Positions 6,702 through 13,044 of a DNA stretch of 13,048 nt are shown here, piece by piece; the first letter of the stretch is position 1, and every line of letters begins with the position of its first letter. The stretch spans positions 1 through 13,048 of the forward strand of contig JAKSPG010000018.1 in NCBI GenBank assembly GCA_024405075.1, given 5' to 3'. A program made the position numbers and the translations under genes. The notes below the pieces were generated by a model. It made no database searches. It was not told the origin of the DNA and saw nothing but the letters and a program-made list of their open reading frames with translations. Source of the stretch: Elusimicrobiaceae bacterium. GTDB lineage: Bacteria > Elusimicrobiota > Elusimicrobia > Elusimicrobiales > Elusimicrobiaceae.

Positions 6702-7777
6702 CGATTAACCTCTAAAATAGGTAGTTCTGCCGGGGAAAATAACCGCAAGGGAATGCCCCAGTAAAACATGCCGGAGGTGATATAAAATTTCATGTCGTTT
6801 ACGTCAAACAATCCGTACACGCGCGGGAATTGCAATTTGACTAAATAGTTAAACGGCCAAATTTGTCCGTTATGCGTGTGTCCGCTTAACATTAAGTTTA
6901 CGCCGTTAGCGGCGGCTTGTTCGGCGTACATCGGCGTGTGGGAAAGTAATAAAAGCGGTTTATTTTTATCGGCTTGACGCAATACGCGGACGGCTTCTTC
7001 CTCGGTTACGTGCGCGGCTCTAATGTCTTTGAAGCCGGCTAGTTGTATGCCGTTTGGTAAGGTTACTATTTCATTTTGCAACAAGTGAATATGGGCTTTT
7101 TGGTAAAAATCTAACGAGTTAGCATATCGGCGGTAATACTCGTGATTGCCCAGTACGCCATACGTGCCTAACGGTGTTTTGAACGCGGCTAATCGTTCGG
7201 CATATTTATCTGCATTTGCCCCATATTCAAATAAATCGCCTAGCACGAGTACGATATCGGGCTTTTCTTTTTCTAAACGAGTCAGTGCCTGCGCCCACCG
7301 CGCGTACGAAACTCCCGTTCCTACATGACTATCGGAAATAAGTGCGATTTTTAAGGGGGGGATGTTGGGGGAAGATAAGGCGATATGTTTTATCTTCGGT
7401 GAAGAAAACCCACCCCCTAATGCACAGAGAAATAAAATTCCCATGACGAGTATGCTGATGTTTCCTAAATATGTACGCGCGGAAATATGAAACAGTTTAA
7501 GTATTAAAAACAAAATGGAAAAACTTGCGCTGACACAAAACGCGATAAACGCTAACCCAAATAAAATATAAGACGCATAATACAATATACTTGCAAATGC
7601 GTTATAATGCGTGCGTGTTAAGGTAATGGCGACTATAACAAAAGCCGTACATACCACCGGCACCCCCCCGACTAAATGGCCTTTGCTAAGGGCCGGGAAA
7701 CAACACCCTAGCCATAGTCCGGTTGTAGCAAATAAACCCCACATCACAAACGCGGAAATAATAAAAAATGCAGACAT
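6698..7777 (-). CDS. Membrane-anchored metallophosphoesterase (YkuE/LpxG-like)
   Basis: A 359-residue protein with about four N-terminal membrane segments (roughly 3-25, 37-54, 65-95, 104-124), followed by a calcineurin-like phosphoesterase domain. All metal-ligand motifs are present in order: DSH (Asp149, His151), GD (Asp181), GNHE (Asn211, His212), LLSHTP (His280) and SGHTHNGQIWP (His300, His302). GHTHxGQ is typical of the YkuE/YaeI branch, which hydrolyses phosphate or pyrophosphate bonds, often in lipid precursors. Chlamydial LpxG, a UDP-2,3-diacylglucosamine hydrolase of lipid A synthesis, is a related membrane-type enzyme, so a lipid A role is possible here but unproven. It follows prepilin B by 83 bp and overlaps the GH3 gene by 4 bp. 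The Shine-Dalgarno AAGGGG lies within the 3' arm of a hairpin. Confidence 0.88.
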   Translation of the reverse strand: MSAFFIISAFVMWGLFATTGLWLGCCFPALSKGHLVGGVPVVCTAFVIVAITLTRTHYNAFASILYYASYILFGLAFIAFCVSASFSILFLILKLFHISARTYLGNISILVMGILFLCALGGGFSSPKIKHIALSSPNIPPLKIALISDSHVGTGVSYARWAQALTRLEKEKPDIVLVLGDLFEYGANADKYAERLAAFKTPLGTYGVLGNHEYYRRYANSLDFYQKAHIHLLQNEIVTLPNGIQLAGFKDIRAAHVTEEEAVRVLRQADKNKPLLLLSHTPMYAEQAAANGVNLMLSGHTHNGQIWPFNYLVKLQFPRVYGLFDVNDMKFYITSGMFYWGIPLRLFSPAELPILEVNR

Positions 7778-7784
7778 ATAAGAG

Positions 7785-7818
7785 CCCCTTAAACTTTTAT
7801 TGTAAAAAATTTAAGGGG
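7785..7818 (-). promoter_or_regulatory. Hairpin sequestering the metallophosphoesterase ribosome binding site
   Basis: A perfect 9-bp inverted repeat, CCCCTTAAA (7785-7793) and TTTAAGGGG (7810-7818), is extended inward by A/T pairs. On the - strand transcript the 3' arm contains AAGGGG, the only Shine-Dalgarno for the ATG at 7777 (7 nt spacing). Folding would hide it. No U-run follows on the - strand, so it does not look like a terminator. The remaining gap to the prepilin B stop (7819-7860) shows nothing else. Confidence 0.55.
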
Positions 7819-7860
7819 ATTAGAGCAATAAAAGACATCACAAATCGCGTACAGGGCTTT

Positions 7861-8415
7861 TTAGGGGAGTGTATAATTGCGCTCCCAAGTATCTTCGCTA
7901 GATAATGTCCCTTGCATAATTTGCCCGCAAAAGGCCCCTTTGGCTAAGGAGGTATCAAATGTTTTTGTGGAACTGGTTTTTCGTTCATAACACATAATTT
8001 CCATTTTTCCTGAATGGTCGTTTTTATTGCTGAGGATAATTATAAAACCTGCTCCTTTGTATTTCCCTTGCAGTTGTGTCATGAATAATACGGTGTTACC
8101 ATTTCCTGAATAATACTCAATTTCTAATGCCCATTGACCGTTGGAACGGGTATCTTGAGATCTTCCGATTACCCGGGATGCTTTCGGCCAAGGAATATCC
8201 AATGCTAATTCGTCAAAAGAGGAAAATTCCGTTCCGTTAGCCATGTAATAGGCCTCTGCGGCTTGCACTACCGATTTCAGCATGGTTAATGCTTGTGTGG
8301 CGCGCGATTTTTCTACCGCTTTTTGGTATTGCGGTACTGCCACCGCGGCTAAAATACCGATAATTAAAACCACTACTAATAGTTCTATTAGCGTAAAGGC
8401 TTGTTTGTTTTTCAT
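7861..8415 (-). CDS. Type IV prepilin-like protein (prepilin B)
   Basis: A 184-residue pilin/pseudopilin. Class III leader MKNKQA, predicted cleavage before Phe7, Glu11 as Glu+5, hydrophobic helix to about residue 28 (IGILAAVAVPQYQKAVEKSR). The globular part shares blocks with prepilin A: a MANGTEFSSFDELALD segment (58-73), YKGAGFIIIL (119-128) and a C-terminal Cys142/Cys163 pair in GAFCGQIMQG. Ala precedes the cleavage site instead of Gly. The start is chosen at the ATG with GAGGAG 6 nt upstream; an in-frame ATG nine codons further up lies in a hairpin and would spoil the leader. It has its own promoter with a homopolymer spacer. Its transcript could continue into the metallophosphoesterase gene. 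Role in pilus or secretion is unknown. Confidence 0.9.
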   Translation of the reverse strand: MKNKQAFTLIELLVVVLIIGILAAVAVPQYQKAVEKSRATQALTMLKSVVQAAEAYYMANGTEFSSFDELALDIPWPKASRVIGRSQDTRSNGQWALEIEYYSGNGNTVLFMTQLQGKYKGAGFIIILSNKNDHSGKMEIMCYERKTSSTKTFDTSLAKGAFCGQIMQGTLSSEDTWERNYTLP

Positions 8416-8421
8416 AAAATG

Positions 8422-8427
8422 CTCCTC
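8422..8427 (-). promoter_or_regulatory. Ribosome binding site of prepilin B
   Basis: GAGGAG on the - strand, 6 nt before the ATG at 8415; it decides the start in favour of MKNKQAF over the in-frame ATG at 8442. Confidence 0.8.
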
Positions 8428-8436
8428 TAATAAAGT

Positions 8437-8465
8437 CGTCATGCCAAACTTGGTTTGGGATGACG
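8437..8465. repeat. GTCAT...ATGAC hairpin repeat in the prepilin B leader
   Basis: CGTCATGCCAAAC, a 3-nt loop (TTG), then GTTTGGGATGACG: a 13-bp stem with one G-G mismatch. Outside it, AAAG (8432-8435) and CTTT (8466-8469) extend the stem around one bulged base. It shares the core GTCAT-CCAAACTTG-TTTGG with the left arm of the fold-back element at 3379-3451. On the + strand six T follow (8467-8472), so it could stop antisense transcripts. On the - strand it sits in the 5' leader, 9 nt upstream of the ribosome binding site. Confidence 0.65.
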
Positions 8466-8499
8466 CTTTTTTATGAACGTCTTTTTTTACTGACCCTTT

Positions 8500-8527
8500 A
8501 TTATCGTTTTTTTTTTTGATATGTCAA
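8500..8527 (-). promoter_or_regulatory. Promoter of prepilin B with homopolymeric spacer
   Basis: On the - strand: perfect -35 TTGACA (8527-8522), 16-bp spacer, -10 GATAAT (8505-8500; five of six consensus bases). The spacer contains a run of 11 A (8517-8507). The expected start is near 8493, giving a leader of about 78 nt. A change in the A-run length would change the -35/-10 spacing. Confidence 0.7.
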
Positions 8528-8668
8528 GCAAAATTTTTACTCCGGCAAAATTGAACCCTATTTTGAATGCCCAAAAACGGGAAAACACGAAACGAAAAAT
8601 GGCGGGAGGGGGCTTTTTATCTGTGTTTTATAGGTCTTTTTATCTCGCGGATTATGTGGAAAAAAAGG

Positions 8669-8674
8669 TATAAT
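8669..8674 (+). promoter_or_regulatory. Probable -10 element of the gltX operon
   Basis: Consensus TATAAT, about 45 bp upstream of the gltX ATG. No convincing -35 lies 16-18 bp upstream (CGCGGA in that place), so strength is uncertain. The region between the prepilin B promoter and this box (8528-8668) shows no gene or repeat that I can support. Confidence 0.5.
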
Positions 8675-8704
8675 ATATCCGTATATATATTTTTAATTGC
8701 AAAA

Positions 8705-8710
8705 GAGGAA
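8705..8710 (+). promoter_or_regulatory. Ribosome binding site of gltX
   Basis: GAGGAA, 9 nt before the ATG at 8720. It selects the start at MTVRVRFAPSPTG over an in-frame ATG at 8567 that would add 51 non-conserved residues. Confidence 0.7.
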
Positions 8711-8719
8711 AAAATCAGT

Positions 8720-10183
8720 ATGACCGTACGTGTTCGTTTTGCCCCGTCACCCACGGGATTTTTACATATCGGCGGCGTTCGCACCGCGCTTTTTAATTAT
8801 CTGTTTGCCAAAAAAAATAAAGGTACATTTTTACTACGCATCGAAGATACCGACGAGGAACGCTCCACTCAAGCGTCCACAGATGCTATTTTTGAAGGCA
8901 TGCAATGGATGAACCTCAACTGGGACGAAGGCCCCATGCCAGACGGCACCAACAAAGGCCCCGATGCTCCCTATTACCAAGCCCAACGCGCCGATATGGG
9001 TATTTACAAAAAATACATTGACCAACTGCTCGCCGAAGGCAAAGCCTACAAGTGCTATTGTACGGAAGAAGAACTGGAAGCCAACCGCCAAAAATGTCTG
9101 GCTGAACACCGCCCGCCGAAATACGACGGCAAGTGCAGCCGCTTAACGCCCGAACAGCAAAAAGAATTAGAAGCCCAAGGTCGCAAATACGTCATTCGTT
9201 TTAAAATGCCGCAAGAAGGAGACGTGGAGTGGGACGACCTCATCCGCGGCCACGTTAAGTTTGCCAGCAAAGACCTATACGATTTGGTTATCCAAAAAAC
9301 AAGCGGCTACCCGACGTATAACTTCGCCGTTGTGGTGGACGACCACCTCATGCGTATGACGCACGTTATCCGCGGCGACGACCACATCTCTAACACGCCC
9401 GCGCAAATCCAAATTTACCGTGCGCTCGGCTGGAAGGAGCCTATTTTTGCGCACCTCTCTATGATTCACGGGCCGGACGGCAAAAAACTTTCCAAACGTC
9501 ACGGCGCGACCAACGTGGTGGAATTTCGCAATATGGGCTACTTGCCCGAAGCACTCAAAAACTACTTGGCCCTTTTAGGGTGGGCCACCAGCGATTCGCA
9601 ACAGCTTTTCGCGCCCGGCGAATTGGAGGAAAAATTTGATATTTCCGGCTGTCAACCCAGCCCGGCCGTGATGGACCCGGAAAAACTCAATTGGATGAAC
9701 GGTGAGTATATCCGTGCTACTTCCATTTCGCGCTTGACGGACCTGGCTATGCCGTTTATTGAGAAGGCCGGAATTAACGTGTCCGGCGTTAGCCGCGCGC
9801 AGTTGGAAGGGATTATTTCTTTAGAGCAGGAAAAATATAAACTCTTAACGGAAATACCGGATTTAATCCGTTTCTTTTTTGAGAAACCCGTTTTTGAACA
9901 AGACGCGCTTGAAAAAGTGTTCGGTAAGCCGGAAGCCAAACAAGCGTTGGAGCTGATGATCAATAAGTACGGCCAATTAACCGAGTGGACCGACGCGGCG
10001 TTAGAAACCACGGCCCGCGCGGCCGCCAAAGAAAACGGCTTAAAAGCCGGGCAGATTTTCCACCCGCTGCGTGTGGCGGTGTCCGGCCGTACCCACGGGC
10101 CGACGTTATTTAAAATGTTGGAATATATGGGGAAGGAAACGGTAATGGCGCGCCTAAACGAGGCGTTATCTTATTGTAAATAA
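8720..10183 (+). CDS. gltX: Glutamyl-tRNA synthetase
   Basis: A 487-residue class I synthetase that charges tRNA-Glu, of normal length for bacterial GluRS. The protein starts MTVRVRFAPSPTGFLHIGGVRTALFNYL, with the HIGH-type motif HIGG at 16-19. LRIEDTD (39-45) follows. Next is a zinc-binding set Cys112-x-Cys114 with Tyr135-x3-Cys139, as in E. coli GluRS, and VIRGDDHISNTP (217-227) marks the tRNA acceptor-binding region. The second ATP loop is KLSKRHG (256-262), followed by a helical anticodon-binding domain ending in SGRTHGPTLFKMLEYMGKE. Whether it also mischarges tRNA-Gln cannot be judged from this window. It is the first gene of an operon with the GYF_2-like protein and pilT. Confidence 0.97.
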   Translation: MTVRVRFAPSPTGFLHIGGVRTALFNYLFAKKNKGTFLLRIEDTDEERSTQASTDAIFEGMQWMNLNWDEGPMPDGTNKGPDAPYYQAQRADMGIYKKYIDQLLAEGKAYKCYCTEEELEANRQKCLAEHRPPKYDGKCSRLTPEQQKELEAQGRKYVIRFKMPQEGDVEWDDLIRGHVKFASKDLYDLVIQKTSGYPTYNFAVVVDDHLMRMTHVIRGDDHISNTPAQIQIYRALGWKEPIFAHLSMIHGPDGKKLSKRHGATNVVEFRNMGYLPEALKNYLALLGWATSDSQQLFAPGELEEKFDISGCQPSPAVMDPEKLNWMNGEYIRATSISRLTDLAMPFIEKAGINVSGVSRAQLEGIISLEQEKYKLLTEIPDLIRFFFEKPVFEQDALEKVFGKPEAKQALELMINKYGQLTEWTDAALETTARAAAKENGLKAGQIFHPLRVAVSGRTHGPTLFKMLEYMGKETVMARLNEALSYCK

Positions 10184-10197
10184 ATAAGGAAAAAAAT

Positions 10198-11352
10198 ATG
10201 CGATACTGGCTTTTTGATGGGGAAGATATAATTGGGCCGTTTACACCGCAGGAGATTGCGGCGCGGGCCGACTTTTCGGCTTCCAGCCTTATCTGCCCCG
10301 AAGAAGAAAGCCAGGAGCCGGAACAATGGCAGCCCGCCTTCTTTTTCAAAGAATTTCATTTTGACCAAACAACCGGGAAATTAACCTTGTTGGCCGATGA
10401 AGCGATACAGAAACCGCTTTCTGCACCGGCTGAAATATCTCCCACACCTAAAACGTCGTCGGTGGTTGAGGTGGAACCCGAGGAGTTACCTACATCGTGC
10501 ACGCTTCCGGTGGTACAGGGGAAGCAATCGGTTGGTTTTATGCCTACGCTACCGGAAGGTACCGGCGAGTGGGCCGAACCCTGGGTGCAAGACCCGGTGT
10601 GGGACCTGGAAACTCCTTCAGACGAACAAAAAGCACAAACGTCTAACGATGCCCCCGTTCCAACGGCCGAAGAACTGGCGGCGCAGTCAGCTGAAGATTC
10701 TTCTCCGGCTGAGCCGATGGCCGACGTTTCCCCGGAAGATTTACTGGAAGAAGACAAATTTTTCCCACCCGAATTAAATCAGATAAAACCGCAGTTGGAA
10801 ACAAACCCGGAAATAGATTCCTTCTTGCAGGACCAACAGCCCGTACCTAACGCCCTTGAGCGGCAGGCCGTGCGCCAGGCCTGGCGGTGGGGGATATTTG
10901 TGTTAGTGGCCGGAACGGCGTTGTGGTGGGGATGGCAACATGGGGAGATCCCGCTTTCGGACGCGTCTGAAACACGCACGCAGTTAGTCCATGCACCGGT
11001 CATGGCCCAGCCGGATTTACCGGCGGCGGATAAAGCCCCGGCTAAACCGGCGACTAAACCGACGGTAGATGCTAAAGAAAAGGCCCTTTCTATCGTCAAA
11101 AACTATCAACTGCCCGAAAATATGGGGACAATTTCTTCTTATTTTGATAAATTATATCAGGCACGTGCTGCGCAGGGGTATACGTCCTCGTGGGCTGTAG
11201 AGCCTTTGCATAACAATACATATATTGTAAAATACAGATTATCTAAAACACGTACCGAGCCGATTGTGTATGTGTTCCAGGCCGACGTTTCCCGCGGGGA
11301 GTTAACGGGCGCTTTAAACAACGTGGCATTAGATTTGGTAGGAAAGATTTAA
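10198..11352 (+). CDS. GYF_2-like domain, single-pass membrane protein of unknown function
   Basis: A 384-residue protein I do not recognise as a named gene. Residues 2-47 (YWLFDGEDIIGPFTPQEIAA ... EQWQPA) fit the GYF_2/DUF4339 pattern: an aromatic start, GPF/GPV, a regulatory-like helix, then W-QPA. A long acidic, proline- and alanine-rich linker follows (about 70-220), probably disordered. One membrane helix (about 231-247, WGIFVLVAGTALWWGWQ) is preceded by basic residues, which suggests the N-terminus in the cytoplasm. After a second Ala/Pro/Lys-rich linker (265-292) comes a C-terminal domain (295-384) with mixed helix and strand character (KYRLSKTRTEPIVYVFQADV), which would be periplasmic. 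It starts 14 bp after gltX with AAGGA upstream and ends 27 bp before pilT, so one transcript is likely. The pilT link suggests, but does not prove, a pilus or envelope role. Confidence 0.85.
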   Translation: MRYWLFDGEDIIGPFTPQEIAARADFSASSLICPEEESQEPEQWQPAFFFKEFHFDQTTGKLTLLADEAIQKPLSAPAEISPTPKTSSVVEVEPEELPTSCTLPVVQGKQSVGFMPTLPEGTGEWAEPWVQDPVWDLETPSDEQKAQTSNDAPVPTAEELAAQSAEDSSPAEPMADVSPEDLLEEDKFFPPELNQIKPQLETNPEIDSFLQDQQPVPNALERQAVRQAWRWGIFVLVAGTALWWGWQHGEIPLSDASETRTQLVHAPVMAQPDLPAADKAPAKPATKPTVDAKEKALSIVKNYQLPENMGTISSYFDKLYQARAAQGYTSSWAVEPLHNNTYIVKYRLSKTRTEPIVYVFQADVSRGELTGALNNVALDLVGKI

Positions 11353-11379
11353 GTAGCGAAACTAACAAGAGAGGACTCT

Positions 11380-12489
11380 ATGGCTGAACAAACAACGCAA
11401 GAATTGCCGCAAGCTACAATGGACGATTTGTTTAAGTTGATGAAAGCAAAAAACGCGTCCGATATTCATTTGACGGTGGGTGTGCCGCCGGTGCTTCGTA
11501 TCCAGGGGCGCTTGTACCAAACGCCGTTTGCCCCGCTTAATAAAGAAAGCGCACAGGTGCTCATTTACTCCATTTTAAACGACGAACAACGCCAAACCTT
11601 TGAAGATACCCTGGAGTTGGACTGCTCTATCGGGCTTAAGTCGCTGGGGCGTCTTCGTGTAAACGTATACAAACAAAGAGGATGCGTGGCTGCTGCGTTG
11701 CGTTCCATTCCTAACGATTTCAAATCGTTTGAAGAATTAAATTTGCCCACTACCGTCTATAATATCATGAAGTTAAACAAAGGGTTGGTGCTGGTAACCG
11801 GGGCGACCGGGTCCGGTAAATCAACGTCACTGGCCAGTATGATTAACTACCTAAACATGAACGAAAGTAACCACATCATGACGGTAGAAGACCCTATCGA
11901 ATTTGTGCACCAACACAAACGCAGTATTGTCAACCAGCGTGAAGTGGGTGCGGATACGAAATCATTTGCGGCGGCGTTAAAACACTTCCTGCGCGAAGAC
12001 CCCGATATTATTCTGGTGGGCGAGTTGCGCGACATTGAAACCATGGAAGCGTGCTTGACGTTAGCGGAAACGGGGCACTTGGTGTTTGCTACCTTGCACA
12101 CCAACGATGCCGTGCAGTCTATTAACCGTATTATTGACGTGTTCCCGCCCAACCAACAGCCGCAAATCCGCACGCAGTTGTCGTTCGTGCTGGAGGCAAT
12201 TATCTCCCAACAGCTTATTCCGGCGCTTAACGGCGGACGTGCCATGGCGGCGGAAGTATTGCTGGCCAACTCGGCCGTGCGCAGTTTAATCCGCGACGGA
12301 AAAGCCGAGCAGATTGTTTCCACCATGCAAACCAATGCCAGCGCGGGGATGATCACCATGAACCAGGCGTTGGGCGAGCTGTATATCCAAAAGAAAATCA
12401 GCTACCAGGAAGCATTGTCTCACACGAGCGACCCTTCCGGCTTGAAAACGTACTTACAGCAAAAATTAGGTACGGCCAAGTTTAAATAA
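11380..12489 (+). CDS. pilT: Type IV pilus retraction ATPase PilT
   Basis: A 369-residue cytoplasmic hexameric ATPase that depolymerises type IV pili for twitching and DNA uptake. The N-terminal PAS-like domain carries the family sequence ASDIHLTVGVPPVLRIQGRL (26-45). The core follows with Walker A GATGSGKST (141-149), Asp box TVEDPIEF (168-175), Walker B DPDIILVGELRD (207-218) and His box TGHLVFATLHT (231-241). The C-terminal retraction motif, AIRNLIRE in classical PilT, reads AVRSLIRDGK (299-308), which favours PilT over PilB or GspE. PilB-type N-terminal extension and the tetracysteine zinc site are absent. A good Shine-Dalgarno (GAGAGGA) precedes the start. Last gene of the gltX operon, closed by a strong terminator. 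A PilU-like paralogue is an alternative. Confidence 0.95.
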   Translation: MAEQTTQELPQATMDDLFKLMKAKNASDIHLTVGVPPVLRIQGRLYQTPFAPLNKESAQVLIYSILNDEQRQTFEDTLELDCSIGLKSLGRLRVNVYKQRGCVAAALRSIPNDFKSFEELNLPTTVYNIMKLNKGLVLVTGATGSGKSTSLASMINYLNMNESNHIMTVEDPIEFVHQHKRSIVNQREVGADTKSFAAALKHFLREDPDIILVGELRDIETMEACLTLAETGHLVFATLHTNDAVQSINRIIDVFPPNQQPQIRTQLSFVLEAIISQQLIPALNGGRAMAAEVLLANSAVRSLIRDGKAEQIVSTMQTNASAGMITMNQALGELYIQKKISYQEALSHTSDPSGLKTYLQQKLGTAKFK

Positions 12490-12513
12490 AAAGACGAGTT
12501 GTTTTTTGAAAGC

Positions 12514-12551
12514 AAGAAAAAAGGGAACCTGTGGAGGTTCCCTTTTTTCTT
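12514..12551. terminator. Bidirectional intrinsic terminator between pilT and prepilin C
   Basis: A perfect 16-bp inverted repeat, AAGAAAAAAGGGAACC (12514-12529) and GGTTCCCTTTTTTCTT (12536-12551), with a 6-nt loop. The GC core GGGAACC/GGTTCCC is followed by six T on each strand, so it should terminate pilT on the + strand and prepilin C on the - strand. Its right arm overlaps the first two bases of the prepilin C stop codon. Confidence 0.9.
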
Positions 12552-13044
12552 ACGGATATTGATACCATGACTCCGTGTCCATTGGCCAAGTAGGGCTGGA
12601 TAACCCGGTTTCTTGCTTGCAGATTTGGTTTTGTATGGACAAGGTTGGTTTGGTTTCGCAATATGCTTTTTTGCTGACGTAAAAAATGCTGTAAAGCATA
12701 GATATTTTTTCGTTGTAGCATTGGGAACGATAGTTGTCCGGGGTTTCAACAAAAGTAATTCTACACGTTCCCCAAGGGAAGCGCCGGCAGTTTGTAGAGC
12801 TACTGGAACAGGGAGTTCCGCCGGGGTCTATAGAGAGTTCCTCAAAATCGGTTGCGTACGAGCCGTTGGCCAGGAAATAAATTTCCTGTGCTTGGGCGAT
12901 GCTTCTAGTCATATTTTTTAAAGTGGCGTACCGACTTTTTGTAACGGCTTTTTGGTATTGCGGCAGGGCTACTGCCGCCAAAATGCCAATGATAAGAACG
13001 ACCACGAGCAGTTCAATTAAGGTGAATGCTTGATTAGTTTTCAT
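12550..13044 (-). CDS. Type IV prepilin-like protein, cysteine-rich (prepilin C)
   Basis: A 164-residue pilin/pseudopilin with leader MKTNQA, predicted cleavage before Phe7, Glu11 as Glu+5 and helix IGILAAVALPQYQKAVTKSR. The segment FLANGSYATDFEELSID (57-73) matches the post-helix block of the other two pilins. The rest is different: it lacks the YKGAG strand and the FC-x2-IM box, and it has six cysteines (79, 86, 94, 109, 129, 142), an even number suited to three disulfides in the periplasm. Only four bases lie upstream of the ATG in this window, so its ribosome binding site and leader cannot be seen. Convergent with pilT; the stop codon is inside the shared terminator. Function within the pilus is unknown. 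Confidence 0.9.
   Translation of the reverse strand: MKTNQAFTLIELLVVVLIIGILAAVALPQYQKAVTKSRYATLKNMTRSIAQAQEIYFLANGSYATDFEELSIDPGGTPCSSSSTNCRRFPWGTCRITFVETPDNYRSQCYNEKISMLYSIFYVSKKAYCETKPTLSIQNQICKQETGLSSPTWPMDTESWYQYP

Noticed and set aside
7785..7818. Hairpin as terminator of prepilin B
   Set aside because: No T-run follows on the - strand, and the 3' arm contains the Shine-Dalgarno of the next gene, so a translational role fits better.
8416..8442. Nine-codon N-terminal extension of prepilin B
   Set aside because: It begins inside the hairpin repeat, has no ribosome binding site, and would lengthen the class III leader with acidic residues.
8567..8719. 51-residue N-terminal extension of glutamyl-tRNA synthetase
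   Set aside because: It covers the probable -10 box and is not conserved in the family; the ATG at 8720 has a Shine-Dalgarno and gives the canonical N-terminus.
10356..10777. Open frames on both strands inside the GYF_2-like gene
   Set aside because: They arise from the biased composition of the acidic Pro/Ala-rich linker; neither has recognisable protein features.
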